Assembly (NCBI RefSeq): GCF_028823635.1
Contig: NZ_JAPEHU010000004.1
Location: forward strand, 186,001 to 250,000
Length of the DNA stretch: 64,000 bases
Origin: Demequina sp. B12
Lineage (GTDB): Bacteria; Actinomycetota; Actinomycetes; Actinomycetales; Demequinaceae
Direction of reading: 5' to 3'
The translations under genes were made by a program, and so were the position numbers. Below the pieces are notes generated by a model that saw nothing but the letters and a program-made list of their open reading frames with translations, did no database searches and was not told where the DNA came from. The first letter of the stretch is position 1, and the number at the start of each line of letters is the position of its first letter. This document shows, in pieces, positions 33,946 through 43,941 of this stretch.

Positions 33946-35151
33946 CTAGTGATGTCCCGCCATCATGCGAGCCTCAGCTGCGCGCGCAAGGTCCATGTCG
34001 AATCCTTCGTGGCGCATCCGGGCGTCGATGTAGATCAGCGCATATACCCCGCCCATGTACATGTACGTGAGCGCGAGGCTCACGATGTACGTGAGTCCGT
34101 AGAGCACCACGAACGCCAGAATGACGGCGATCTCTGACTCGGGCATGAACAGCACCACGAAGATGGCCCCGAACTGTCCCACGGACTGGAAGATGCCCGC
34201 GATGACGCTGATGAGTACTGCGCACACGAACACGATCAGGACTGACCACCAGAACCGGCCCTTGATCAGCAGGCGGGTGCGACGGAACGCGGCGCGGAAG
34301 GACACGTTCTCCATCACGATGATGGCGCGCGCGATTCCCTGAAACATGGTGATCATGAAGAACGCCGGCAACGCGACAATGAACAGCAGCGCCATGGAGA
34401 TGGTGAGCCCGGCTACCCCCGCGGCGGGGTCGCCCGCCAGGGCCAGCAGCATTGGCAAGAATGCCAGCACCATGACTCCGAGCATGAGCGCGCCTGCCAC
34501 CAGGTAGAGCACGATGAGCGAGCCGAGGCGACGCTTCACGAGAGCCCAGGCGCCACCGACAGAGAGCTTCTCTCCCATGACGGCGCGGGACACACCCGGC
34601 GCAACGAACGCGCCTGCAAGGACGTCAGTGGCGAAGATCGAAGCCAGAGCGATGATTCCCAACACAATGGTGAGACCCGACAGAGATGCTGGGACGTCTC
34701 CGGCGGGCAGGATCGCGAGCGCGGGATCTCCAAAGTAGGACCACATCGCCACGAGCATCACGGCCACGGAGAACACCGTGAGGAGTACGGGCGCACCCAA
34801 AACCGGTCCGCGCGCAAATCGCATGGCCTTCAACGGCGCCGACAGGAAGTCTCCGAAGGACATCGGCCTCAACGGGATGATCCCTGGCTGCCAGGAACGG
34901 AAACTTGGGATCGCCTGCGGTCCCGGAGGTGAGGCGTGCGCTCCCGGCTGCGAGGTGCCATACGCCCCCGGGCTATACGTGCCTGGTGCAGGCGGAGGCG
35001 GGGTCGGCGGCATCTGCGGTGCTGGGTTTGCTGGGGCCACTGGGGCGGGGCCAGCGGCGGGTGCAGCATCCGGTGCTGGCGTTGGTGCAGCGCCGGGTGC
35101 GGCTCCTTGCCAGGCATGCTGTTCTGGCGGCTGCGGTGGTGTTGCGGTCAT
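33946..35151 (-). CDS. Multi-pass membrane protein (DUF7847 / glycerophosphoryl diester phosphodiesterase membrane-domain type)
   Basis: About 401 residues from ATG 35149-35151. The first 85 residues are low-complexity Pro/Ala/Gly and cytosolic, followed by six or more long hydrophobic helices. It opens the leftward MoxR-cluster operon and diverges from mtrA by 99 bases. No catalytic phosphodiesterase domain is present, only the membrane domain. The ribosome site is weak, and the 12-codon longer start is possible. Confidence 0.82.
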   Translation of the reverse strand: MTATPPQPPEQHAWQGAAPGAAPTPAPDAAPAAGPAPVAPANPAPQMPPTPPPPAPGTYSPGAYGTSQPGAHASPPGPQAIPSFRSWQPGIIPLRPMSFGDFLSAPLKAMRFARGPVLGAPVLLTVFSVAVMLVAMWSYFGDPALAILPAGDVPASLSGLTIVLGIIALASIFATDVLAGAFVAPGVSRAVMGEKLSVGGAWALVKRRLGSLIVLYLVAGALMLGVMVLAFLPMLLALAGDPAAGVAGLTISMALLFIVALPAFFMITMFQGIARAIIVMENVSFRAAFRRTRLLIKGRFWWSVLIVFVCAVLISVIAGIFQSVGQFGAIFVVLFMPESEIAVILAFVVLYGLTYIVSLALTYMYMGGVYALIYIDARMRHEGFDMDLARAAEARMMAGHH

Positions 35152-35250
35152 GACCCCCACTTTCGGTAACCAGGCCCATCCTGCCATGTCAACGGGCCGC
35201 TGAACGGTGAGTCCCCAGGTGGTGCACCAGACTCATGGCAAGATTGCCGT

Positions 35251-35934
35251 ATGACGGCACGCATCTTGGTGGTCGACGACGATCCTGCAGTGGCGGAGAT
35301 GACGGGAATCGTTCTCCGCGGCGACGGGTTCGACCCTGTTTTCTGTGATCACGGCGACAAGGCGGTAGAAGCGTTCAGGGACCTCAACCCTGACGTGATC
35401 CTGCTGGACCTCATGCTGCCGGGACGTTCGGGCATCGACATCTGCCGTGAGATCCGGGCCGAGTCCGGGGTCCCCATCATCATGCTGACCGCGAAGTCGG
35501 ACACAGTGGATGTGGTGCTGGGGCTGGAGTCCGGCGCGGACGACTACATCCCTAAGCCCTTCAAGCCCCGCGAACTGATCGCGCGAGTGCGTGCACGCCT
35601 ACGCCGCAACGACAACGCGGTGCCTGCGGTGGTGCGCATCGGCGACCTGGAGATCGACGTGACCGGACACCGCGTGACGCGTGACGGTGCCGTGATTCCG
35701 CTGACGCCACTCGAGTTTGATGTGTTGGTGACGCTTGCGCGGGCCCCGGGCCAGGTGTTCACCCGGGAAGTGCTCCTTGAAGACGTATGGGGTTACCGTC
35801 ACGCTGCGGACACGCGTTTGGTCAACGTCCACATTCAGCGTCTGCGCGCCAAGATCGAGAAGGACCCGGAGCACCCGGAGATCATTCAGACCGTTCGCGG
35901 AGTCGGGTACAAAGCCGGCGCGCATCAGTCGTGA
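35251..35934 (+). CDS. mtrA: MtrA response regulator
   Basis: 227 residues: receiver domain with phospho-acceptor Asp53 (LLDLMLPG), Lys in PKPFKP, and an OmpR/PhoB winged-helix domain (LTPLEFDVLVTLARAPGQVFTREVLL). MtrA controls peptidoglycan hydrolases, osmoprotection and cell division genes in actinobacteria. A CAAGAT -10-like element ends six bases before the ATG without a ribosome site, so the mRNA may be leaderless. It is coupled to mtrB by GTGA. Confidence 0.95.
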   Translation: MTARILVVDDDPAVAEMTGIVLRGDGFDPVFCDHGDKAVEAFRDLNPDVILLDLMLPGRSGIDICREIRAESGVPIIMLTAKSDTVDVVLGLESGADDYIPKPFKPRELIARVRARLRRNDNAVPAVVRIGDLEIDVTGHRVTRDGAVIPLTPLEFDVLVTLARAPGQVFTREVLLEDVWGYRHAADTRLVNVHIQRLRAKIEKDPEHPEIIQTVRGVGYKAGAHQS

Positions 35935-37586
35935 CCGCGTCTGGCCGTTCGTGGGGTGCCACCGTGGTGGCTCCGTTGCGGACGCTAGGACGCCGGTGGT
36001 CGCGATCGCTGTCGCTGCGCATCGTGACGTCGACTCTGGTGGTCGGCATTGGCACAGTGCTCGCGCTTGGTGCGTACGTCACTGACGAAATTCGGGACGG
36101 CTTGGTCGATGGCCGGGTGGAGCGAGTCCTGTCGGAAAGCGCCCGCGATTCGGCGATTGCCCAGGAACGAGCCGACACCACGACCGCTGTGAACCCGGCG
36201 GAGATGCAGCAGTTCGTGTACGACCTCATGCTGGAACTGCGTGCGCTGGGTGGCGAGAACCGTGGCCTCGTCATGTTGCGCGACCCTGCCAACACGTCCT
36301 CGATCCCGTTGACCGTAGGTGAGTCCACGACGGGTGTGGCGGACATTCGCGATGCGATTTCTCCGGACATGCGTGAAGCGGTTGAGGGGGACATGACGCA
36401 GCCGTGGCAGTTCGTCCAGCTGCCGGGCACGGAGACCCCTGGCATCGTGGTGGGGTCCAGTCTGAACCTTGGGGTGGCGGGCCCCTATGAGCTGTACTTC
36501 GTGTACTCCATGGCGGACGAGCAGGCCACCTTGGCGTTGATCCAACGTGTCCTGGCGTTGGGTGCCGTTGTTCTGGTGGGCTTGGTGGTGCTGATGACGT
36601 GGTTCGTCACCGCCCAAGCAGTGCGACCGGTGCGCCGGGCATCCCGTGTGGCGTCACGGCTGGCGGAGGGACGGCTCAGCGAACGCATGACGGTGCGTGG
36701 GCATGATGAGATGGCGACCCTGGCCCAGACCTTCAACGACATGGCGGAGTCATTGCAACGTCAGATCACCCGTATGGAGCGGATGTCGCGTCTGCAGCGC
36801 CGCTTCGTCTCGGATGTCTCTCATGAGCTGCGTACGCCATTGACGACCATCCGGATGGCATCGGACGTGTTGTACGACGCTCGAGAGGACTTCCCACCGG
36901 CGGTGGCGCGTTCGTCGGAGCTCCTCATCAACCAGCTTGATCGCTTTGAAGCGCTGCTGGCGGACCTGTTGGAAATCTCCCGCATCGATGCAGGCTCGGC
37001 TCAACTGGAGTTCGAGAGGATGGATGTGGCAGACGTAGTTCGTGATGAGGTGGAGGCGATGCTGCCTGTCGCCCAAGAGCTGGGCGTGCCGTTGCGTCTG
37101 CGTGTGTCCGAAGGGGAGCACACGGCGTCGATCGACCGCCCCCGCGTGGGCCGAATCCTGCGCAACTTGCTGTCGAACGCGATCGAGCACGCGCAAGAGA
37201 CCTCCGTTGACGTGTCGGTGCGGTCGGACCGACGTTCCACCGCAGTGGTGGTACGGGACCACGGCGTGGGCTTGACGCCGCAACAAGTGGATCGGGTTTT
37301 TGACCGGTTCTGGAGGGCCGATGCGGCGCGCGCCCGAACCATGGGCGGCACCGGCTTGGGGCTATCCATTGCATTGGAAGACGCGCAGCTGCATGGTGGA
37401 GAACTCGAAGTGTGGGGTTCTCCAGGGCAGGGCGCCAGTTTTCGGTTGCTGCTGCCGCGCACTCACGAGGGGATCGGCAAGAATCAGCCGTTGCCTTTGG
37501 TCATGAGGCAAGGGTCCTTTGATGAAGTGGGGCCTGAAGTGGAGTTCCCCGGGGTCGACTTGCCTGAGCCGGAGGAGGACCGATGA
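35931..37586 (+). CDS. mtrB: MtrB sensor histidine kinase
   Basis: 551 residues from a GTG overlapping the mtrA stop; upstream frame inside mtrA is a shadow. Two membrane helices (about 29-50 and 205-228) flank an extracytoplasmic sensor domain; a HAMP domain, HisKA (FVSDVSHELRTPLTTIRM, phospho-His about 298) and HATPase boxes (NLLSNAIEHA, DHGVGL, GGTGLGLSIA) follow. It phosphorylates MtrA and interacts with LpqB. Confidence 0.95.
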   Translation: MTASGRSWGATVVAPLRTLGRRWSRSLSLRIVTSTLVVGIGTVLALGAYVTDEIRDGLVDGRVERVLSESARDSAIAQERADTTTAVNPAEMQQFVYDLMLELRALGGENRGLVMLRDPANTSSIPLTVGESTTGVADIRDAISPDMREAVEGDMTQPWQFVQLPGTETPGIVVGSSLNLGVAGPYELYFVYSMADEQATLALIQRVLALGAVVLVGLVVLMTWFVTAQAVRPVRRASRVASRLAEGRLSERMTVRGHDEMATLAQTFNDMAESLQRQITRMERMSRLQRRFVSDVSHELRTPLTTIRMASDVLYDAREDFPPAVARSSELLINQLDRFEALLADLLEISRIDAGSAQLEFERMDVADVVRDEVEAMLPVAQELGVPLRLRVSEGEHTASIDRPRVGRILRNLLSNAIEHAQETSVDVSVRSDRRSTAVVVRDHGVGLTPQQVDRVFDRFWRADAARARTMGGTGLGLSIALEDAQLHGGELEVWGSPGQGASFRLLLPRTHEGIGKNQPLPLVMRQGSFDEVGPEVEFPGVDLPEPEEDR

Positions 37587-39298
37587 ACCGCGCGATGGTG
37601 GCAGGGATGGCTGCGCTCGCAGTCACGCTGACGGCGTGTGCCGCGATTCCCACGGAAGGGGAGGTCGCGGAGGGCAACGGCGAAGTGCTTCCCGTGGCTC
37701 CCTTTGAACCCATTCTCTCGGGGCCTGCCCCTGAGGATGGCCCCGCGGCGATCGTGACAGGCTTTCTGACGGCATCGGCCGGTGGAGTGGCGACTGACTT
37801 CACGGTGGCGCGCCAGTTCCTCACCGACGAGGCTGCCGCCCAATGGGACCCGGGCGCTCAGACGATTGTGTATTCCTCCGGCGCCGTCGCACCTGAGTGG
37901 GACGAGGAAAGTCACACCGTGGCGTACGAGGTGCCATTGGACTCGACACTGGACGACTCAGGGTTGCGTTCCGACGCCACCGAAGGAGACGTGGTGCAAC
38001 TGGTGTTCGAGATGACGGAAGTCGACGGCCAGTGGCGTATCTCCGAACTGGCAGATGGCGTGGTCGTGACTGCCGCCAACTTCCAGAGTTTCTACCGCCA
38101 AGTTCCCCTGGTGTTCGCGACATCGGACTTGAGCATGGCGACCAGTGAACTGCGATGGCTGCCGGATAACTTTGCGGCCACTGCGGCAGCACGTGAGCTG
38201 GTGCAGGGGCCGTCCGCGTGGCTGGCCGATGCTGTCGAGACGGGTTTCCCCGCGACGGCCGCGCTGGCAGTGGAGTCAGTGGTGGTGGACGGTGGGGTCG
38301 CGACGGTGGATCTCACCGCGCAATCGGCGGGAACGTTGACCGAACGAGCGCTCGCTGATGAGCAGTTGCGTTTGACGCTGTCGTCATTGCCAGATGTCAC
38401 GTCCGTCGACGTACGCATCGGTGGACTGCCGATCTCCGATGAAGTGGAGATTGACCTCGACCCCGTGCCAGTGCCTGATCGCTATGCAGCCGTCATTGTC
38501 GACAACCGCCTGGGCTTGTGGAATGGCGAGGAAGTGCGCATCACACCAGGGGAGATCGGGCTACTGCCGGAGGGCACGCGCGGTGTCGCGCGGAACTACG
38601 ACGGAAGCTCCACGGCCTTTGTGACCGGCGAAGGAGTGTCAGTCACGCGCGCCTTGGCTGGCGGTTGGGATGCCGCCGTGCCAGCCGATGCTGCGAGCGA
38701 CGCCACCGACGTGGTGGAGTCGACCCTGGTGTTCGCCGCCAACGATGCCGTGGACCCGAGCTTCGACCGGTACGGCGACTTGTGGGTCGCTCGGCAGGCC
38801 GGCGGTGGACTGCAGGTCGTCACGACCGACGGCGAGACGATCACGCTAGGCGCCGACTGGTTGTCGGGGCGCTCCATCAACGCCGTGTCGGTGTCTCCCT
38901 CCGGCACATACGTTGCGGTGCAGTCCCGCACCGGAGGGCAACCCATTCTTGAAGTAGTGGCCGTGGTCCGTGACTCTGCAGGGGTTCCGCTCGCCCTGGG
39001 AGAACCCAAGCCGGTGGGTCCAGGGGTAGGACTGGGCGTCGACATTTCCTGGGTCGATGACCTGACGTTTGCCGTGCTGGGCGAGCCTGTCGAGGGAAGC
39101 GCATCGCCGCTATGGACGGTCACCGTGGGGGGCGCTACCGCGGCGCTCGCGACCGTGCGTGACGCGGTAAGCGTCTCGGCACGTTCTGGAGTGACGTCCT
39201 TGGTGGTTGCCTCCGCAGAGGGCACAGTCGAAGAGCGGTCCGGAACCTCGTGGTCGCAGGTGCTTGAGGGAATTACCGACATCGCGTACGCAGGGTAG
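37583..39298 (+). CDS. lpqB: LpqB lipoprotein, MtrB modulator
   Basis: 571 residues, ATG overlapping the mtrB stop (ATGA). Lipobox LTAC with Cys19 marks a lipoprotein. A GerMN domain (about 200-300) and a C-terminal beta-propeller-like region follow. LpqB binds the extracytoplasmic domain of MtrB and tunes MtrA phosphorylation in mycobacteria. The three-gene order mtrA-mtrB-lpqB is invariant across actinobacteria. Confidence 0.94.
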   Translation: MNRAMVAGMAALAVTLTACAAIPTEGEVAEGNGEVLPVAPFEPILSGPAPEDGPAAIVTGFLTASAGGVATDFTVARQFLTDEAAAQWDPGAQTIVYSSGAVAPEWDEESHTVAYEVPLDSTLDDSGLRSDATEGDVVQLVFEMTEVDGQWRISELADGVVVTAANFQSFYRQVPLVFATSDLSMATSELRWLPDNFAATAAARELVQGPSAWLADAVETGFPATAALAVESVVVDGGVATVDLTAQSAGTLTERALADEQLRLTLSSLPDVTSVDVRIGGLPISDEVEIDLDPVPVPDRYAAVIVDNRLGLWNGEEVRITPGEIGLLPEGTRGVARNYDGSSTAFVTGEGVSVTRALAGGWDAAVPADAASDATDVVESTLVFAANDAVDPSFDRYGDLWVARQAGGGLQVVTTDGETITLGADWLSGRSINAVSVSPSGTYVAVQSRTGGQPILEVVAVVRDSAGVPLALGEPKPVGPGVGLGVDISWVDDLTFAVLGEPVEGSASPLWTVTVGGATAALATVRDAVSVSARSGVTSLVVASAEGTVEERSGTSWSQVLEGITDIAYAG

Positions 39299-39404
39299 CT
39301 CCTCCGCATTCACTGCCGTCCCCAAGCCTTTGCCAACGGTCGGGTGTACACGGCCGCTGTCCTTGCCCTTGCCCGGCTCGCCGTCCCTCCGGTGCCCTGG
39401 AGCC

Positions 39405-40103
39405 ATGCAACCCCTGGGTGTTTCTATCCGCAGCGTCCTGAACCAAGCGGTTCGGGACGTGACCCGGCTCGCGGTCCCCACCGCATGTCCAGGATGCGGA
39501 CTCTACGACGTGATCGTGTGCGAGGAATGTGCAGCCCTGTGGTGGGAGTCCCCGTTGAGATGCGAGTCGGGTGCACCCCGACTCACCATCGACGACCAAC
39601 CCCTGTTTCCGGTGTGGAGCTGCACCGACCTGCAGGGAGCCTCCCACGAGATGGTGGGGGCGTGGAAAGACGGACGCCGCCGCGACCTCGACCGCTTCTT
39701 CCACGCCACGATGGTCCGTGCAGCACGTCACCTGCGTGACAGCGGCGCCATCCCTGGCAGTGCCCGTGCCCCGGCGGTCGTGCCCGTGCCGTCACGCCCA
39801 CGATCCATCGCTGCACGCGGCGCAGACCTCACAGCGCTCCTCGCCCGCGGAGCCGCCACGGGACTCGGCACCACTGCGCTGCGTCGGAGTATGACACTCG
39901 GTGCAGGGGAATCCCGCGGTGGCTCCACCAGAGACCGATGGCGCTCCACGCATGGAGCCGTCCGTGTACGCGCCGTGCCACCCGCATCGGTCCTCCTCGT
40001 GGACGACGTCGTCACGACCGGCGCGACCCTCGCGGCCTGTGCGTTGGCTCTGCGCGAACACCACGTGCAGGTACACGGCGCGCTGGTGTTGGCATGTGCC
40101 TAA
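39405..40103 (+). CDS. comF: ComF family protein (phosphoribosyltransferase-like)
   Basis: 232 residues from ATG 39405; the frame is open upstream to 39207 but overlaps lpqB. An N-terminal zinc site is incomplete-looking but present (CPGCGLYDVIVCEECAALWW, four Cys), followed by a PRTase domain with the PRPP loop SVLLVDDVVTTGATL. ComF proteins act with the ComFA-type helicase in DNA uptake in competent bacteria, but many genomes carry comF without competence. It lies between lpqB and hpf as in M. tuberculosis Rv3242c. Confidence 0.85.
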   Translation: MQPLGVSIRSVLNQAVRDVTRLAVPTACPGCGLYDVIVCEECAALWWESPLRCESGAPRLTIDDQPLFPVWSCTDLQGASHEMVGAWKDGRRRDLDRFFHATMVRAARHLRDSGAIPGSARAPAVVPVPSRPRSIAARGADLTALLARGAATGLGTTALRRSMTLGAGESRGGSTRDRWRSTHGAVRVRAVPPASVLLVDDVVTTGATLAACALALREHHVQVHGALVLACA

Positions 40104-40177
40104 CGTCCTCGCATCGGCTCACATTTCGGTCTAATGTGGACCTACAACGTCGACGGTCACCCGTCGCACCTTCACAG

Positions 40178-40229
40178 CCAGGGAGGTGATGCCAGCAGGC
40201 GCGAGAGGCGCCGCCGTGAATCACCCTGG
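40178..40229 (+). promoter_or_regulatory. Structured 5' leader of hpf
   Basis: CCAGGG plus TGAT (40178-40190, with an AGG bulge) can pair with ATCACCCTGG (40220-40229), enclosing a second hairpin GGCGC-GAGAG-GCGCC (40198-40212). It lies within the 177-base gap before hpf, about 50 bases before the start. It could be a cis-regulatory RNA of the hpf mRNA. Confidence 0.35.
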
Positions 40230-40280
40230 CCGGAGAGCGGATTCGCCCCGGCCCCCACCGCAATGCGAAGGAGCTGCACC

Positions 40281-40952
40281 ATGGACATCGCCATCGTCGG
40301 ACGCCACACCAAGGTCTCTGAAGAGATGCGCACCACGATCTTCGAGAAGATGGAAAAGGTCGAGGAAGTTGCCCCCAAGATGAACCGAGCAGAGGTTCAC
40401 GTGGTCCATGAACGCAACCCTCACTTGTCGGGGAACCGCGAGAAGGTGGAGATTACCCTCCACGGTCCCCGCGGGATCCTCCGCGCTGAAGCTGACGCTG
40501 ACGACCGGCTCATTGCTCTCGACCGCGCTCAAGCACGGATCCTTGAGCAACTGCGCAAGCGCCGCGAACGTCACTCCAAGCGCCACAACAACAAGCCGTC
40601 TCTCCACGCCGTCGTCGCAGACCTCGCGTCACAAGAGTCCGCAGCATCGGCCCCAGAGCCTGACGAAGCCGCTTCCGTACAGGCATGGGAAGGTGCTCCA
40701 GAAGGCCACACGCGCGAGGTTGCCATCGACGGCACCCCGATCGTGATCCGCTCCAAGACACACGACGGTGTTCCCATGACGGTGTCTGAGGCAATCGACC
40801 AGATGGAACTGGTGGGGCACGACTTCTACCTCTTCCACGACTCCGAGTCGAACCTCCCCTCCGCCGTGTACCGCCGCCGCGGCTGGACCTATGGCGTGAT
40901 CCACCTTGAAACCGACCATGCCGAGGTCGTCGCCGAGGCAGCCCAGGCCTAG
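40281..40952 (+). CDS. hpf: Long-form hibernation promoting factor (ribosome hibernation)
   Basis: 223 residues from ATG 40281, which has AAGGAG seven bases upstream; the upstream frame is leader. The N-terminal domain (MDIAIVGRHTKVSEEMRTTIFEKM) binds the 30S decoding region, a 40-60 residue linker follows, and the C-terminal dimerisation domain (MTVSEAIDQMELVGHDFYLFHDSES, YRRRGWTYGVIHL) pairs ribosomes into 100S particles in stationary phase. Position before secA matches Rv3241c. Confidence 0.95.
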   Translation: MDIAIVGRHTKVSEEMRTTIFEKMEKVEEVAPKMNRAEVHVVHERNPHLSGNREKVEITLHGPRGILRAEADADDRLIALDRAQARILEQLRKRRERHSKRHNNKPSLHAVVADLASQESAASAPEPDEAASVQAWEGAPEGHTREVAIDGTPIVIRSKTHDGVPMTVSEAIDQMELVGHDFYLFHDSESNLPSAVYRRRGWTYGVIHLETDHAEVVAEAAQA

Positions 40953-40974
40953 CCAGTTCCGGACCCAGCAGTAA

Positions 40975-41033
40975 AAGAGGTCCGCACCACCCCCAAGCGA
41001 AACCTCGCTACAGGGCGGAGGTGCGGGCCTCTT
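40975..41033 (+). terminator. hpf terminator hairpin
   Basis: AAGAGGTCCGCACC (40975-40988) pairs with GGTGCGGGCCTCTT (41020-41033) over 14 bases with one T-G wobble, followed by a short pyrimidine-rich segment, 22 bases after the hpf stop. It separates hpf from the secA promoter region. Confidence 0.75.
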
Positions 41034-41123
41034 GCGTTGCGCCAACAGCGAGACGTTCGAGTCGCAGTGCGCTAACGGCCTACGATGGACCAGGATCCAA
41101 CCTAAAGCTTGAGGAGTCACTTC

Positions 41124-43931
41124 GTGTCTGTGCTCGACCGCATCGTCAGGATGGGAGAGGGACGCCAGCTGCGCCGCCTCAACAAGATCGTCACCCTGAC
41201 CAACTCCTTGGAGAGTGTGTACGAGGAACTGAGTGACGCAGAGCTGCGTGAACTCACCACCGAGTTCAGGAAGCGAGTCGACGACGGCGAGTCGCTCGAG
41301 TCCCTGATGCCGGAGGCCTTCGCCGCTGTGCGTGAAGCCTCCCGCCGTACCCTCGGCATGCGTCACTTCGACGTGCAGATTCTTGGTGGTGCCGCGCTCC
41401 ACGGCGGCGACATCGCGGAAATGAAGACCGGTGAAGGTAAGACCCTGGTCGCGACCCTGCCCGCGTACCTCAACGCGCTTGAGGGCAAGGGCGTTCACAT
41501 CGTTACCGTGAACGACTACCTGGCCTCCTACCAGTCTGAACTGATGGGCCGAGTGTTCCGGTTCCTGGGACTCCAAACCGGCTGCATCCTGTCCGGCATG
41601 TCCTCCGAAGACCGCCGCGAGCAGTACGCCGCGGACATCACCTACGGCACGAACAACGAGTTCGGCTTCGACCATCTACGCGACAACATGGCGCTCGACG
41701 CCAAGAACCTGGTTCACCGCGGCTACAACTACGCGATCGTCGATGAGGTCGACTCGATTCTGATCGATGAAGCCCGTACCCCGCTCATCATCTCTGGCCC
41801 CTCGTCCGCAGATCACGGTCGTTGGTACACCGAGTTCGCGCGCATCGCCCGTGAACTGGTTGCGGAAGAGGACTACGAGGTAGAAGAGAAGAAGCGCACC
41901 GTCGGAATGCTCGAACCGGGCATCGAGAAGGTGGAGAAAGCGCTCGGGATCGACAACCTGTACGACCCTGCCAACACCCCTCTGATCGGCTTCCTCAACA
42001 ACGCCGTGAAGGCAAAGGAACTGTTCCGCCGCGACCGCGACTATGTGATCCAGAACGGGGACGTGGACATCGTCGACGAGCACACCGGTCGACTCCTCAA
42101 GGGCCGGCGCTACTCCGACGGACTCCACCAGGCCATCGAGGCCAAAGAAGGCGTACAGATCAAGGCGGAGAACCAGACGTACGCCTCGATTACCCTCCAG
42201 AACTACTTCCGTCAGTACTCCAAGCTCGCGGGCATGACCGGTACCGCACAGACGGAAGCCGCAGAACTGAACGCCACGTACGGCATGGGCGTGGTGCCCA
42301 TTCCCACCAACAAGCCCATGATCCGCATGGACAAGGCTGACCTGCTGTACAAGACCGAGGCAGCGAAGTTTGCCGCAGTGATCGACGACATCTTGGAACG
42401 CCACGACAAGGGCCAGCCGGTGCTGGTGGGCACCGTGTCCGTGGAGAAGTCCGAGCGCCTGTCCAAGGAGTTGCGCAAGCGCGGCATCCAGCACTCGGTG
42501 TTGAACGCCAAGCAGCACGCGCAAGAGGCCGTCATCGTGGCCGAAGCGGGCCGCAAGGGGGCTGTGACAGTCGCCACCAACATGGCCGGTCGCGGAACCG
42601 ACATCATGCTGGGCGGTAACCCCGAGTTCCGTGCTGTGCAGGAGATGACAGCTCGCGGACTCGATCCTCAGGAGAATCCTGAAGAGTACGAGCGCGTGTG
42701 GGACGAGGTTCTTCAGCAGGCCAAGGACGACGTCACGGCGGAGCACGACGAAGTTCTCGAAGCCGGTGGACTCTACGTGCTGGGCACCGAACGTCACGAG
42801 TCGCGCCGCATCGACAACCAGCTTCGTGGCCGCTCTGGTCGTCAGGGTGACCCAGGTGAGTCGCGCTTCTACCTGTCGCTTGAAGACGACCTGATGCGTA
42901 TGTTCCAGTCCGGAATGGCTGCGGCGATGATGAACTCGTCGGCGATTCCAGACGACATGCCCATTGAGTCCAAGGTCTTGACTCGTGGAGTGCGGAGCGC
43001 CCAGGCTCAGCTCGAGGGCCGTAACGCGGAGATTCGCAAGAACATCCTGAAGTACGACGACGTGATGAGCTCCCAGCGTTCGGTGATTTACGCGGAGCGT
43101 CGCCGCGTGCTCGATGGTGAAGAGTTCGAGACTCAGGTCAACTCCTTCATTGAGGACGTAGTGGGTGCCTATGTGCGCTCCGCAACGTTGGTGGGTAGCC
43201 CCGAGGACTGGGACCTTGAAGCACTCTGGAAGGACCTCCGTGCTGTGTACCCGGTGTCGCTCACCGAGGAAGAGCTCATCGAAGAAGCCGGCGGTGTGGA
43301 TCTGCTGACCCCGGGCTTCCTCGAGCGTGAACTCGTGGCGGACGCCAAGGTCCAGTACGAAGCCGTCGAGGAGCGCCTTGGAGAAGAGATCCTGCGGACG
43401 GTGGAACGCCAGGTTGTGCTGCAGGTGTTGGACGCCAAGTGGCGCGAACATCTGTACGAAATGGACTACCTCAAGGAAGGCATCGGCCTGCGTTCGATGG
43501 GTCAGCGCGACCCGTTGACGGAGTACCAGCGCGAGGGCTACCAGCTCTTCCAAGCCATGACGGACGGAATCAAGGAACAGTCCATCCAGGTCCTGTACCG
43601 CGTGGAAAAGCGCCAGCCAGAGCCGCAGGCTCAGGCTCAGGTCACGGCCGACTCTGCCGCGGCGACTGCCGCATCCGCCCAGCCACAGCGTCGTCCGGTG
43701 TCGACACAGTCGGCAACGCCGGGCGCTTTGATGCAGTCGTCGATGGGTGCATTGACGTATTCCGGACCGTCGGAAGACGGCACGGCAACGGTGAAGAAGC
43801 CCAAGGACGGCGGAAAGGCCAAGCCCGAGGACGACGGCGCCACCTTCCCCGGCACCGCCAAGAACTCGCCGTGCCCCTGTGGATCAGGGAAGAAGTACAA
43901 GATGTGTCACGGCAAGAACGAAGACGACTAA
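41124..43931 (+). CDS. secA: SecA preprotein translocase ATPase
   Basis: 935 residues from a GTG with GAGGAG seven bases upstream; a TTG five codons earlier contains the ribosome site and is not the start. DEAD-motor features: MKTGEGKT (about residue 101), [24 protein letters not shown], and the preprotein cross-linking, scaffold and wing domains. The C-terminus ends with the zinc-binding SEC-C motif [14 protein letters not shown]. It drives Sec-dependent export. The large antisense frame is a codon-bias shadow. Confidence 0.98.
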   Translation: MSVLDRIVRMGEGRQLRRLNKIVTLTNSLESVYEELSDAELRELTTEFRKRVDDGESLESLMPEAFAAVREASRRTLGMRHFDVQILGGAALHGGDIAEMKTGEGKTLVATLPAYLNALEGKGVHIVTVNDYLASYQSELMGRVFRFLGLQTGCILSGMSSEDRREQYAADITYGTNNEFGFDHLRDNMALDAKNLVHRGYNYAIVDEVDSILIDEARTPLIISGPSSADHGRWYTEFARIARELVAEEDYEVEEKKRTVGMLEPGIEKVEKALGIDNLYDPANTPLIGFLNNAVKAKELFRRDRDYVIQNGDVDIVDEHTGRLLKGRRYSDGLHQAIEAKEGVQIKAENQTYASITLQNYFRQYSKLAGMTGTAQTEAAELNATYGMGVVPIPTNKPMIRMDKADLLYKTEAAKFAAVIDDILERHDKGQPVLVGTVSVEKSERLSKELRKRGIQHSVLNAKQHAQEAVIVAEAGRKGAVTVATNMAGRGTDIMLGGNPEFRAVQEMTARGLDPQENPEEYERVWDEVLQQAKDDVTAEHDEVLEAGGLYVLGTERHESRRIDNQLRGRSGRQGDPGESRFYLSLEDDLMRMFQSGMAAAMMNSSAIPDDMPIESKVLTRGVRSAQAQLEGRNAEIRKNILKYDDVMSSQRSVIYAERRRVLDGEEFETQVNSFIEDVVGAYVRSATLVGSPEDWDLEALWKDLRAVYPVSLTEEELIEEAGGVDLLTPGFLERELVADAKVQYEAVEERLGEEILRTVERQVVLQVLDAKWREHLYEMDYLKEGIGLRSMGQRDPLTEYQREGYQLFQAMTDGIKEQSIQVLYRVEKRQPEPQAQAQVTADSAAATAASAQPQRRPVSTQSATPGALMQSSMGALTYSGPSEDGTATVKKPKDGGKAKPEDDGATFPGTAKNSPCPCGSGKKYKMCHGKNEDD

Positions 43932-43941
43932 GCCGCACCTT

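Noticed and set aside
40186-40383. Plus-strand frame overlapping the hpf leader and start
   Set aside because: Its GTG sits directly on the purine tract, composition is Arg/Pro/Ser-rich, and it runs into hpf out of frame; treated as leader sequence.
41676-43553. 625-codon open frame antisense to secA
   Set aside because: It mirrors secA codon for codon as expected from GC-rich third positions, has no ribosome site and shows a His/Leu/Val composition with no recognisable motif.
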